Assembly: GCF_017377505.1 (NCBI RefSeq) | Contig: NZ_JAFREN010000004.1 | Location: 248,001-312,000, forward strand | Source: Enterococcus sp. DIV0212c | Lineage (GTDB): Bacteria > Bacillota > Bacilli > Lactobacillales > Enterococcaceae | DNA length: 64,000 nucleotides | Direction: 5' to 3' | Shown here: positions 9,334 through 17,928 of the stretch, in pieces | How positions within the stretch are numbered: the first letter of the stretch is position 1 | Layout of the letters: the number at the start of each line of letters is the position of its first letter | Notes under the pieces: generated by a model | The model's database searches: none | What the model was told of the DNA's origin: nothing | What the model saw: only the letters and a program-made list of their open reading frames with translations | Made by a program: the position numbers and the translations under genes

Positions 9334-9714
9334 CTAACGATATGTACCAAGATTTTCTTCTTCTAGTTCTGCTTCTAAAATTCCTACGCTGACTCCTAAC
9401 GCTCGATCAACAGAGTCCATGATATCTATGCTCAAATGGCAAACTTTCTCTTTTAAACGTATTTTATCAATCGTGCGGATCTGTTCTAGTAAAATAACCG
9501 AATCACGTTCGATTCCAGTTTCTTCTGAATTGATTCCTATATGTGTTGGTAATTTCGGCTTCGCCATCTTCGCAGTGATTGCTGCTACGATGATGGTTGG
9601 ACTAAAATGATTACCTAAATTATTTTGTATGACTAGTACTGGACGTACTCCCCCTTGTTCTGATCCTACAACAGGGGATAAGTCTGCAAAATATATGTCA
9701 CCCCTTTTGACCAT
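9334..9714 (-). CDS. mazF: MazF/PemK/EndoA family toxin (endoribonuclease) without a visible antitoxin gene
   Basis: The 126-aa protein matches the chromosomal MazF/NdoA family: the N-terminus [31 protein letters not shown], then [13 protein letters not shown]. MazF proteins cut mRNA at short single-stranded sites and are held in check by a MazE antitoxin. In Bacillus the antitoxin gene lies between alr and the toxin gene. Here alr ends 15 bases before this gene, leaving no room for one. The start ATG follows GGAGG. Relative to the family core it carries an acidic C-terminal tail ([11 protein letters not shown]). Co-transcription with acpS and alr is likely. Confidence 0.88.
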   Translation of the reverse strand: MVKRGDIYFADLSPVVGSEQGGVRPVLVIQNNLGNHFSPTIIVAAITAKMAKPKLPTHIGINSEETGIERDSVILLEQIRTIDKIRLKEKVCHLSIDIMDSVDRALGVSVGILEAELEEENLGTYR

Positions 9715-9729
9715 TTGAAACCTCCTATT

Positions 9730-10848
9730 CTATTTATACTCCCTTGGCATACGTTCAGAAAACGTACATGCCACTTCATAGTGGATCGTCTCTAATTTAT
9801 CTGCCACCATCTGCATTGTGATAGTTTCCCCGTGATCATGTCCGATCAGCGTGACTTTCGTTCCTACCGCTACTTTTTCCGGCAATCGAATCATACATTG
9901 ATCCATACAGATTCTACCGATGATTTCACATTCTTTTCCATTTACCAACACTGAAAAGCCTTGTAAATGACGCAGCCATCCATCTGCATAACCGATTGGT
10001 ATAGTACCGATCCATTCTTTTTCTGTTGTTGTGTACGTGTTGCCATAACCAATGCCTTCTCCAGGTGAAAGTTCTTTCACATGAATCAATTTCGATACTA
10101 AACTCAAAGCAGGTTTCAAAGGATAGACCTCCGATAACTCATGTCCAGACGGATTCAATCCATACATTGCTATGCCAAAACGAATCATATTTCCTGGATT
10201 ATCTGGATGCCAAAGTGCTGTTGCGCTATTACTTACGTGAACATATTTAGGCAACTCAAAAAGCGCAGATAATACTGCTTGAAAACGATCTGATTGTTTT
10301 TCAAAATAGCCTGTGTCTTTTTCATCTGCTGTGGAAAAATGAGTGAATAGCCCTTCCCAAATAAGTGTCTTTGTTGCTTGTGTTAATTCAACAGCTTGTT
10401 TTACAGTTTCTGGTGTGGTAAATCCGATACGTCCCATACCTGTATCAACTTTTATATGTATTTTTAGTGGTGATTGTGTTTCTATATGATTCAATCGTTC
10501 AATTGCTTGTTCCAGCCATTCTTGTGTTGCTACCGTCACTGACAGATCATATTGCAGCAGCAAGTCTATGTAAGAAACATCGACGACACTTAAAATCAGT
10601 ATCGGCTCTGTAAGGCCGGCTTCCCTGAGTTCTATAGCTTCATCTAAGATTGCTACACAAAATCCAGTAGCGCCTCCCTTAAGAGCTGCTTTCGCTGTTT
10701 GAACAGCTCCATGACCATAACCATTGGCTTTTACTACAGCAAATAGTTCTGTTCCTTGCGGCATTCGTTTTACTTCATTGCAAACATTTTCTTTGATTGC
10801 CTGTGTATCGATCACTAACTTTGTGGGACGATGCCATCCTACGACCAT
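9730..10848 (-). CDS. alr: Alanine racemase
   Basis: This PLP enzyme interconverts L- and D-alanine for peptidoglycan and teichoic acid synthesis in the cytoplasm. At 372 aa it is full length. The PLP lysine is Lys40 in AVVKANGYGHG, and the opposite catalytic tyrosine is in IGYGNTY near residue 265. It also shows KVDTGMGRIGF and RIGRICMDQ-type motifs. An AAGGA site precedes the ATG. It follows acpS and precedes mazF, the usual Firmicute order. D-alanine made here feeds Ddl and MurF, which are encoded a few kb away. Confidence 0.96.
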   Translation of the reverse strand: MVVGWHRPTKLVIDTQAIKENVCNEVKRMPQGTELFAVVKANGYGHGAVQTAKAALKGGATGFCVAILDEAIELREAGLTEPILILSVVDVSYIDLLLQYDLSVTVATQEWLEQAIERLNHIETQSPLKIHIKVDTGMGRIGFTTPETVKQAVELTQATKTLIWEGLFTHFSTADEKDTGYFEKQSDRFQAVLSALFELPKYVHVSNSATALWHPDNPGNMIRFGIAMYGLNPSGHELSEVYPLKPALSLVSKLIHVKELSPGEGIGYGNTYTTTEKEWIGTIPIGYADGWLRHLQGFSVLVNGKECEIIGRICMDQCMIRLPEKVAVGTKVTLIGHDHGETITMQMVADKLETIHYEVACTFSERMPREYK

Positions 10849-10992
10849 ATGTGTCCTTCTTTCTTTTTAGGCCAAAATAGAAAAGTCAAAGCTATTCATT
10901 ACATTCATTACACTGAAAAAATCAAGTAATCTCTGCGTAACAGCTTTTATCTCAACCTTTATTCAAATTCGATAGGTAAAACAAGTTCTGAT

Positions 10993-11346
10993 TCAGTCTA
11001 CTTCTAAAATGATTTGGGCAACAGCAAAGGTATCTGTATGTGAAATAGACACAAATACATTTCCTTCATGAGGCGATTTCGTCACTTTAGGCGCTCCGCT
11101 TTCTTCTTTCAAAATTTCAACATCCCGTAATCCTACATTTCCAATGCCAGTCCCCCATGCCTTGGAAAAAGCTTCTTTACAAGCAAAGCGGCCTGCTAAA
11201 AATTCTACTTGACGTTTATGCGATAACTCTTTGAAAAGTGCATATTCATCATCGGTGAGAACTCGTTGCACAAAAGAAGACTTATTTTCAATAATTTTTT
11301 CGATTCTGAGAAGTTCCACCATATCTATACCAATTCCTTTTATCAT
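10993..11346 (-). CDS. acpS: Holo-[acyl-carrier-protein] synthase
   Basis: The enzyme transfers 4'-phosphopantetheine from CoA to acyl carrier protein, activating fatty-acid synthesis. At 117 aa it is the usual trimeric-type length. The magnesium ligands Asp8 (GIGIDMVEL) and Glu58 (RFACKEAFSKAWG) are present. It lies upstream of alr on the same strand with a 144-base gap, an arrangement common in Firmicutes. Confidence 0.95.
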   Translation of the reverse strand: MIKGIGIDMVELLRIEKIIENKSSFVQRVLTDDEYALFKELSHKRQVEFLAGRFACKEAFSKAWGTGIGNVGLRDVEILKEESGAPKVTKSPHEGNVFVSISHTDTFAVAQIILEVD

Positions 11347-11441
11347 TCTTCCAAGCCCTCTTTTTTTATTTTATAAATTACTCTTATTCTATCAAATTTT
11401 AGCAATTTTTCCACATAATAATTAAAAAATTAATAAAAGAA

Positions 11442-11473
11442 GGTGCAACAAAGCTTAAAAGCTTTGTTGCACC
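11442..11473. repeat. Family-1 palindromic repeat, perfect 15-bp hairpin between cshA and acpS
   Basis: GGTGCAACAAAGCTT (11442-11456) pairs perfectly with 11459-11473. It lies 70 bases after the cshA stop codon and ahead of acpS, and could act as a terminator or mRNA 3' end. Confidence 0.75.
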
Positions 11474-11542
11474 CACATAAAATCCCATAAGTAGTGTTAT
11501 AAAAAACAAGTTATTTCTTATTTTCTATCTTTTATGGATTTA

Positions 11543-13090
11543 TTAATTTGAGTTGTCTCTAATAACAAAGCTGCGTTTTTTATCGTTATGGCGTTTTGCT
11601 GAACGATTGTCTTTGCTCTTATTGTAGCCGCCGCCGTTTCCACTGCCGCCAGCTCCAGTACCTTTGTTATTTTTGTTTCCACGATAGCCACCGCCACCGT
11701 TTTTATTACGATTGCGACTGTTTCCACCGCCACCGCTACGATTATTTTTATTGAAGCCTTTTTTATTTGATGGTAAAGGTCGTTCTGGCGTAATTTTAAC
11801 CGGAACAGCATCTGATGGGTCTTTAGAAATAGTTTTTAGTAATAATGCTGCTAAATCTTCAGCAGAATATTTTTCTAAAAGATCTTTAGCAGAAGTCAAG
11901 TAGTTATCTAGACCATTTTCAGCAATTTTTTCTTCGACTGTTTCGATTGCTGCGCCTAATTGTCCTTTAAATGCTTCTTGCTCATTTGGTGGACGTAATG
12001 GAGTCATGCGTTTTTTCGTTAATTCTTCAATGACATGCAAATAGCCCATCTCATTTGGTGTAACGAAAGTTACTGACATTCCGCCTTTTCCTGCACGACC
12101 AGTACGGCCGATACGGTGAACATAGCTTTCAGGATCTTGAGGGATATCGTAGTTGTACACGTGTGTTACACCAGAAATGTCTAACCCACGAGCTGCAACG
12201 TCTGTCGCTACTAAGATATCTAAGTTTCCACTCTTGAATGAACGTAAAACGCTCATACGTTTTTGTTGAGACAAGTCTCCATGAATTCCTTCAGCTTTAT
12301 ATCCGCGAGCTTCTAACCCACGTGCTAATTCATCTACACGACGTTTTGTACGACCAAAGACAATCGTTAACTCTGGTGTTTGAACATCTAATAAACGTGT
12401 CATAACGTCAAATTTTTCGAAGTCTTTTGAACGTACATAATATTGATCGATCAAATCAGCTGTCATTTCTTTAGCTTTGATTTTCACGTGTTCAGGATCT
12501 TTCATAAATTTCACGCCGATATTTTTGATTGCTGGCGGCATTGTTGCTGAAAATAGTAATGTTTGACGTTTTGCTGGTATTTTAGAGATGATTTTTTCGA
12601 TATCTTCTAAGAATCCCATATTCAACATTTCGTCAGCTTCATCCAAAACTAATGTTTCGATTGTATCTAGTTTTAATGTGCGGCGATTGATGTGATCTAA
12701 TAAACGTCCAGGTGTTCCTACAACGATATGTGGATTTTCTTTAAGTCCACGGATTTGACGGCCAATATCTGCTCCACCATATACTGCTTGTACGCGAATT
12801 TTTTTGTCGCGGCCTAAACGGTATAATTCTTCTTGTGTTTGGATTGCCAACTCACGAGTTGGGGCAATAACGATTCCTTGCAATACGCGGTTTGATGTAT
12901 CGATTTTTTGTAACATTGGAAGACCAAACGCAGCTGTTTTACCAGTTCCTGTTTGTGCTTGTCCAATTACGTCTTTACCTTGTAATGCTAGAGGGATTGT
13001 TTCCTCCTGAATCGGTGTTGCTTCTTCAAATCCTGAGCGCTCGATTGCTGCCAATAAGTCTGGTTCTAAGCCTAGTTCTTTAAATTTCAA
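11543..13090 (-). CDS. cshA: DEAD-box RNA helicase, CshA type
   Basis: An ATP-dependent RNA helicase acting in mRNA decay and ribosome assembly, often cold-induced. The 515-aa protein has the Q motif (about residues 20-32, [14 protein letters not shown]), Walker A AQTGTGKT (45-52), DEAD, SAT and HRIGRTGR motifs, a C-terminal CshA-type domain, and a tail rich in Gly, Asn, Arg and Lys that probably binds RNA. The TTG at 13090 was chosen because AGGAGG lies 7 bases upstream, and the family starts at KFKELGL. A longer frame to 13165 has no such support. A long leader precedes it. Confidence 0.95.
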   Translation of the reverse strand: MKFKELGLEPDLLAAIERSGFEEATPIQEETIPLALQGKDVIGQAQTGTGKTAAFGLPMLQKIDTSNRVLQGIVIAPTRELAIQTQEELYRLGRDKKIRVQAVYGGADIGRQIRGLKENPHIVVGTPGRLLDHINRRTLKLDTIETLVLDEADEMLNMGFLEDIEKIISKIPAKRQTLLFSATMPPAIKNIGVKFMKDPEHVKIKAKEMTADLIDQYYVRSKDFEKFDVMTRLLDVQTPELTIVFGRTKRRVDELARGLEARGYKAEGIHGDLSQQKRMSVLRSFKSGNLDILVATDVAARGLDISGVTHVYNYDIPQDPESYVHRIGRTGRAGKGGMSVTFVTPNEMGYLHVIEELTKKRMTPLRPPNEQEAFKGQLGAAIETVEEKIAENGLDNYLTSAKDLLEKYSAEDLAALLLKTISKDPSDAVPVKITPERPLPSNKKGFNKNNRSGGGGNSRNRNKNGGGGYRGNKNNKGTGAGGSGNGGGYNKSKDNRSAKRHNDKKRSFVIRDNSN

Positions 13091-13370
13091 ATGATATCCT
13101 CCTAATAATGTTTGTTGCAGAAGAAATTTATTCTTCAGTTGTGTTACAGGTGATTTGACTTTCACTAATTTTGAAAATGTTTATGGAGTCAGTAAACCAT
13201 CAACATAGGTTTATTTTATTTTCTCATTAGTGTTACCGAAAAATCCACCTTATGAAGCTACAGGCACTAGAAAAGCCAAACGAGTTCGTTCAGCTTTTTT
13301 AATCTTTATATTAATAGAACAGTCTTCTTCACAGGGACTATCTATTTCTCTACTTCGATCTTCCGGCAAT
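13091..13370 (-). promoter_or_regulatory. Long 5' leader of cshA with hairpins
   Basis: If transcription starts from the promoter at 13376-13404 the leader is about 280 bases. It contains a hairpin pairing AAAAGC and GCTTTT with an inner AACGA/TCGTT stem (about 13274-13305), which also resembles the end of the family-2 repeat. Nearer the start codon there is a small GAAGAA/TTCTTC hairpin (about 13118-13136). No reading frame is supported. Control of translation or stability by temperature or by CshA itself is an inference. Confidence 0.5.
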
Positions 13371-13375
13371 AGGTA

Positions 13376-13404
13376 ATTTTAGCATAGTTTTACGTTTTCA
13401 GCAA
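13376..13404 (-). promoter_or_regulatory. Promoter for cshA
   Basis: On the minus strand TTGCTG (13399-13404) and TAAAAT (13376-13381) are 17 bases apart, with TGC directly before the -10 hexamer. It starts 17 bases after the murF stop codon. Confidence 0.6.
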
Positions 13405-13420
13405 GTTTTATGAAACCTTG

Positions 13421-14788
13421 CTAAATTTCAAGGAGATTATTGACGACTTCATTTAATCCCATACCGTTACTAGCTTTTAAAATCACCATATCGGTTGGTT
13501 CAAGAAGTGATTTTAAGGTATTCATCAAGTCTTCTTTTTCTGCTTTTTTGAAGTAATGGATCTGATTTTCTTGATATTTTTCTTTTAGCACTTGATATAA
13601 GGCATTCATTTCAGCGCCATATAAAAAGATCTCTGAAATTTCCTTTGGATTTAGATAATCACTTACTGAAGCGTGCATAGCAGCTGAATCCGGTCCTAAT
13701 TCAAGCATATCGCCTAAAACAGCTACTCTTTTGCCTGCTGTCGGCATTTGGCTGAAACTTTCTAACACTAACTTCATCGCTGTTGGATTCGCATTATAAA
13801 CGTCACTTAAAATTTCGATGCCGCTATTGCTTTTCAACCACTCTGTGCGGTTCTTAGTTAATTGAAAACTAGCCAATCCAGCTTGAATTTTTTCTTCTGG
13901 AATACCTAACCATTGACCAATACTGATAGCAATCAATGCATTACCAACATTATATTTTCCTGGAACTGGAATGGTGAATATGGTATTTGATCCATTGATT
14001 TTAAAAGAAGTTTGTTCTTTTTTCTCTTCCAAGATTGTTGCTTCACAGTTTGCTTGCTCCCAACCAAATGTTTTGATCGTTTGCGGCAATTCTTTGGTTA
14101 GCGGCTGAAGTAGTACTTCTCCGGCTGGTATCAGCAACAAGCCATCTGCAACAAGCCCTGCTGTGATTTCCATTTTCGCTTTAGCAATGCCTGCTCTTGA
14201 ACCAAGATTTTCAATATGCGCCTCACCAATCATAGTAATTGCAGCAATGTCAGGTAGAGCTAACCTTGATAGAAAATCGATTTCATTTGCATGATCCATT
14301 CCCATTTCCAAGATCAGTTTTTCTGTTTCATCCGGCATATGTAAAATAGTGTATGGTAAGCCGATGTCATTATTGTAATTCCCTTGTGTTTTATACGTTT
14401 TGAATTGTTGGGCCAAGACCGCTTCTGTCATATCTTTTGTCGTCGTTTTCCCATTACTGCCTGTAATCGCAATAACTGTCGGTGTCATTTTTTTTAAATA
14501 ATAAACAGCTAAATCTTGCATTGCTTTTAACGTATCAGTTACTTGTAATATTGGTAAATCATCAGGCGACGCTTCTGGTGAACTCCAAAATGCAGCGCCA
14601 GCTCCTTTGTCTACAGCGCTTTTGATAAATAAATGACCATCATTTGTCCCTTTTAACGGAACAAACAAATTTCCAGCTGTGATCAAACGGCTATTAAACT
14701 CAATACCGCTGATATCAAAATCGTCCCATTGTTTCCAATTATTAACGGCTTTTGTCGCTTCAGCGACTTCCCAAAAAGTTAATTTCAT
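13421..14788 (-). CDS. murF: UDP-N-acetylmuramoyl-tripeptide--D-alanyl-D-alanine ligase
   Basis: MurF adds the D-Ala-D-Ala dipeptide to UDP-MurNAc-tripeptide, the last cytoplasmic step of the peptidoglycan precursor. The 455-aa protein has the Mur-ligase N-terminal substrate domain, the ATP loop ITGSNGKTTT (residues 108-117), the central domain with LILEMGMDHANEI, and a C-terminal domain with LSDVYNANPTAM. A GGGAGAG site precedes the ATG. It follows ddl on the same strand with a 116-base gap, so dipeptide synthesis and use are encoded together. Confidence 0.96.
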   Translation of the reverse strand: MKLTFWEVAEATKAVNNWKQWDDFDISGIEFNSRLITAGNLFVPLKGTNDGHLFIKSAVDKGAGAAFWSSPEASPDDLPILQVTDTLKAMQDLAVYYLKKMTPTVIAITGSNGKTTTKDMTEAVLAQQFKTYKTQGNYNNDIGLPYTILHMPDETEKLILEMGMDHANEIDFLSRLALPDIAAITMIGEAHIENLGSRAGIAKAKMEITAGLVADGLLLIPAGEVLLQPLTKELPQTIKTFGWEQANCEATILEEKKEQTSFKINGSNTIFTIPVPGKYNVGNALIAISIGQWLGIPEEKIQAGLASFQLTKNRTEWLKSNSGIEILSDVYNANPTAMKLVLESFSQMPTAGKRVAVLGDMLELGPDSAAMHASVSDYLNPKEISEIFLYGAEMNALYQVLKEKYQENQIHYFKKAEKEDLMNTLKSLLEPTDMVILKASNGMGLNEVVNNLLEI

Positions 14789-14860
14789 TGGTGTCTCTCC
14801 CTTTTAACTTAAAATAGCATCTTTTATCAACTGCTCTTTCTAACATGACTAACCATAAAA

Positions 14861-14897
14861 GGGCTGAGACAAAACTTCTAGCGTTTTGCCTCCTCCC
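14861..14897. repeat. Family-1 palindromic repeat, degenerate single hairpin between ddl and murF
   Basis: GGGCTGAGACAAAAC pairs imperfectly with GTTTTGCCTCCTCCC. It lies 8 bases after the ddl stop codon and could be a partial terminator or processing site between ddl and murF. Confidence 0.6.
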
Positions 14898-14904
14898 TTT
14901 GCGT

Positions 14905-15981
14905 TTATCTTTCGTAAAAACTTTGTCTTTGTTTAAACCGATTTAAGGCTAATTGAATCAATTCTTCAATTAGATCATTGTATTTCAAGCCCATATTTTC
15001 CCATAATAATGGATACATGCTAAATTCCGTGAAACCTGGCATCGTATTCAGCTCATTTAGGAATAATTCATTCTTGCTAGTTAAAAAGAAGTCACATCGA
15101 CTTAATCCACTGCCATCTAAAATAGTATAGGCTTTTTTAGCGAATTCTTGCGCTTTTTGGTGAACGTCATCAGGAACTTCTGCTGGAATCTGCATAGTAA
15201 TTTGATTATCGATGTATTTTGAATTATAGTCGTAAAAATCAACATCTTTAACGATTTCGCCTGGCATTGTTGTACGCACATCTTCATTACCTAAAATCGC
15301 TACTTCGATCTCACGTGCTTCAATTCCTTGTTCAACGATTGCTCTAGAATCATAACGATAAGCTTCTTCTAACGCATTTTGTAATTCTTCACGATTTTCG
15401 GCTTTACTGATTCCCACACTTGAACCCATGTTTGCTGGTTTAACAAACACTGGATAGATCAACGAACCTTCACATTGTTCAAAGACTTTTTTAGGATTTT
15501 CTTTCCAATTACTTTTTAGTACAGGGACAAATGGAACTTGTGGAATCCCCGCTGTTTGTAATAGGTATTTTGTCATGATTTTGTCCATTGCATTCGCACT
15601 TGCCAAGACACCGGCACCAACGTAAGGTAAGCCCAATGTTTCTAAAAATCCTTGGATCGTTCCATCTTCTCCATTAGGTCCATGTAGTACTGGAAAAACG
15701 ATTGTATCCTCTTCTTTGATTTCACAAGGCATGATCACTTTACCAGTGTATTCGCCCCATTTGTCTACTTCACCGTTATCAGACCATGTCAGTTTAAGGA
15801 TATCCTGACTTTCTGGTTTTTCTGACAGAAGCGGCCCTTTTACCCATTGCCCCTCTTTACTGATATAAACCAGTTGAACTTGGTAATAATTATAATAAAT
15901 CGCATTTAAAACAGAATAGGCAGACAATATCGACACATCGTGCTCTTCACTTCTCCCACCATATAGCAAAGTAATCTTCAA
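14905..15981 (-). CDS. ddl: D-alanine--D-alanine ligase
   Basis: This ATP-grasp enzyme joins two D-alanines for cell-wall synthesis and is the step bypassed in vancomycin-resistant strains. The 358-aa protein begins MKITLLYGGRSEEHDVS and carries VLHGPNGEDGTIQG, the ATP-grasp region VFVKPANMGSSVGISK, and LFLNELNTMPGFTEFSMYP, all very like E. faecalis Ddl. The start is TTG at 15981, with AGGAGG 8 bases upstream. The C-terminus has a short extra tail (QRQSFYER) compared with the E. faecalis protein as I recall it. Confidence 0.96.
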   Translation of the reverse strand: MKITLLYGGRSEEHDVSILSAYSVLNAIYYNYYQVQLVYISKEGQWVKGPLLSEKPESQDILKLTWSDNGEVDKWGEYTGKVIMPCEIKEEDTIVFPVLHGPNGEDGTIQGFLETLGLPYVGAGVLASANAMDKIMTKYLLQTAGIPQVPFVPVLKSNWKENPKKVFEQCEGSLIYPVFVKPANMGSSVGISKAENREELQNALEEAYRYDSRAIVEQGIEAREIEVAILGNEDVRTTMPGEIVKDVDFYDYNSKYIDNQITMQIPAEVPDDVHQKAQEFAKKAYTILDGSGLSRCDFFLTSKNELFLNELNTMPGFTEFSMYPLLWENMGLKYNDLIEELIQLALNRFKQRQSFYER

Positions 15982-16192
15982 ATGCTGTTCCTCCTAAATT
16001 TTCTTCTATTATTGTTGTATCCTAATGATGAATTCAAAATAGCTCTTTCATATTTTAGCATAAAAGCATTAACCAGAATAGAAAAAAATCGTATCATCAT
16101 TTTTTTCTAACTAGAAGAATATTTTTTATTTATTCGGTTTAAGAGAGCTTACTTTAAAAAAATATGACAAAAATCATTGTGTTATGAGTTCA

Positions 16193-16657
16193 TCAATCTC
16201 TAGGTGTCAATTCATTTTTTTCCTTAATCAACGCAATCAATTTTTCTTTAAATTTGTCCCGATCCGCTTGCGTGAAAGCCTTCGGTCCTTTTGTGTGACC
16301 GCCGCTTTTTCTAACTTTTGCACTAAAATAGCGCTGTTCCAGTAATCCATCAATATTTTCACCTGTGTATTCATAACCTAACTGATGCAAAACTCTAACA
16401 CCTTTAGGTAAAACCAACGAGGCTAAACCGTAATCTTGGGTCACTAAAATATCTCCACTTCGAATCAACTGAACAATCTTATAATCAGCAGCATCTGCAC
16501 CTTTGTCTACATAGACAAAAGAAACATTTTTGGGATATTCTTTCAACGAATAATGATCAATACTTGTCACGATCACAACATCGATTGAATAAACCAGCGC
16601 TGTTTCGATCGTACTTTCTTTCACTGGTGAACCATCACCATCAATAAAAATCTTCAT
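16193..16657 (-). CDS. UPF0178/DUF188 family protein (YaiI/YqxD-like)
   Basis: A 154-aa cytoplasmic protein of the UPF0178 family. It has the N-terminal IFIDGDGSPV, the middle ADAADYKIVQLIRSGDILVTQDYGLASL and the C-terminal GGHTKGPKAFT motifs. The aspartate-rich N-terminus and TQDYGLA box recall PIN/NYN-type metal-dependent nucleases, but no function is established to my knowledge. The ATG at 16657 follows AAGGTG; a TTG at 16672 is less likely. It lies 30 bases after the GyrB-like gene and is probably co-transcribed with it. Confidence 0.88.
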   Translation of the reverse strand: MKIFIDGDGSPVKESTIETALVYSIDVVIVTSIDHYSLKEYPKNVSFVYVDKGADAADYKIVQLIRSGDILVTQDYGLASLVLPKGVRVLHQLGYEYTGENIDGLLEQRYFSAKVRKSGGHTKGPKAFTQADRDKFKEKLIALIKEKNELTPRD

Positions 16658-16687
16658 GAGCACACCTTTCAATTATTATGCCTATTT

Positions 16688-17698
16688 TTAGTTTAAATAC
16701 CAAGCAGGATGTCGTTTTAAAAAGATCGAGACTTCATCAAAAACAGCTTCTTTTACGATTTTGTACAATTCTGGATTTCTAATTTTCTTTTTGACAGCAC
16801 CCGTATATCTCGGTCGTTTGACATTGATGGAAAGAACAACGTCAAAACGTTCTGGAAAATTATCTGTTGTTAGATACTTCAATCGATTCGTTTCTTCTAA
16901 AAACTGATTGATCGCATCTACTGTTCCTTGCACAAAACCATCTAAATGTGTTCCACCATCAGAAGGCAAGTGACCGTTGACAAAACTATCTTTAACACTA
17001 GTAGAGCCATTCTTTGATATGACCGCTTGGATCGTCACTCCTTCGCTGACCGTATTGATGATCAATGGCTGACCGCTACGAGTGATACTGTCATCTTTTT
17101 GAAAAATATATTCCACCAAGCCTTGTTTATAGTGGAAATAATTTTTTTGGTTTTTCCCATCTGTCAATGAAATCGTCAAGCCGCTGTTTAGCATCGCTAA
17201 CTCTTGGCAACGATTAAATAAGACAAAATAGGATAGTGGCTTGTTACCAAATAACGTTTCATCTGGCGTAAAGGCTAATTCGATTCTTTGTCCTTCATCT
17301 TCTGACGGAATCAATGCTTTTTTGTTTAATTGTCCGTGTTGATATATTTGAATCGTTCGCTTACCTAACTTTTCTATCCCAAAGCCTAATTGCTCCGACA
17401 ATGCATTGACAACAGAGAGGAAAAGATAGGGCGGCGTAAATTGCTCTTCAGGACCTTTATCTAGAAATAACCCTTTTTTACTGAAAAAAGAAAAAATAAA
17501 TTGTTTATCCGAAAGTTCGATTGAAAGCTCTGCTTGTGTTAGATCGCCTGCTATATACAGCAACTGATCCAGCACTTGCAATACCATACTTTCCAAGCCA
17601 GTTGGACCAATCCCGCCAATGTACATACTTGGTCGTTTTCGAATACTATCTTTCAAAACATCATCGTCTAGTGCTTTCCAAATATTTTCATCAGTCAC
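16688..17698 (-). CDS. GyrB/ParE N-terminal-like protein without ATPase residues
   Basis: This 336-aa protein aligns by eye with the ATPase and transducer domains of type II topoisomerase B subunits: RKRPSMYIGGIGPTGLESMV (residues 20-39), GGTHLDGF near 245, and RPRYTGAVKKKIRN near 310. It stops before the Toprim domain. The key ATPase residues are gone: the catalytic Glu of the E-V-V-D-N box is Gln41, the Mg-binding Asn is Gln45, and the DDGRGIP motif is replaced by an unrelated stretch (KKGLFLDKG). It is therefore probably an ATP-independent protein, perhaps a topoisomerase partner or modulator. The start is GTG with GGAGG 8 bases upstream. Confidence 0.75.
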   Translation of the reverse strand: MTDENIWKALDDDVLKDSIRKRPSMYIGGIGPTGLESMVLQVLDQLLYIAGDLTQAELSIELSDKQFIFSFFSKKGLFLDKGPEEQFTPPYLFLSVVNALSEQLGFGIEKLGKRTIQIYQHGQLNKKALIPSEDEGQRIELAFTPDETLFGNKPLSYFVLFNRCQELAMLNSGLTISLTDGKNQKNYFHYKQGLVEYIFQKDDSITRSGQPLIINTVSEGVTIQAVISKNGSTSVKDSFVNGHLPSDGGTHLDGFVQGTVDAINQFLEETNRLKYLTTDNFPERFDVVLSINVKRPRYTGAVKKKIRNPELYKIVKEAVFDEVSIFLKRHPAWYLN

Positions 17699-17854
17699 GT
17701 TGATTTCCTCCTGTAAACAAACTTTTTTATATAAAAATAACGTATAAATAATAGCTTTTGTTCCCTAAGCATACCAATTTATCTTAGCTACGTAAATGGT
17801 TTCGCTAAATTACCTACTTATTCATTATAATGAAAAAAAGAGGAAAACAAAAGC

Positions 17855-17896
17855 GAGGGTGAAACAAAAGTAAAAAATACTTTTGTTTCACCCTCT
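17855..17896. repeat. Family-1 palindromic repeat, single hairpin
   Basis: GAGGGTGAAACAAAAGTA pairs with its near-perfect complement ending at 17896. It lies just after the kdgK-like stop codon (17929 on the minus strand) and before the GyrB-like gene, so it may end the long minus-strand sugar-acid operon. Confidence 0.75.
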
Positions 17897-17928
17897 AAAA
17901 CCAACTAAACGCTGGTTTTCTCTTTTAT

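Noticed and set aside
11518..11811. 97-aa frame on the minus strand
   Set aside because: An alternate frame of the repetitive Gly/Asn/Arg tail of the CshA helicase; its Val/Ile/Ala bias comes from the codon repeats.
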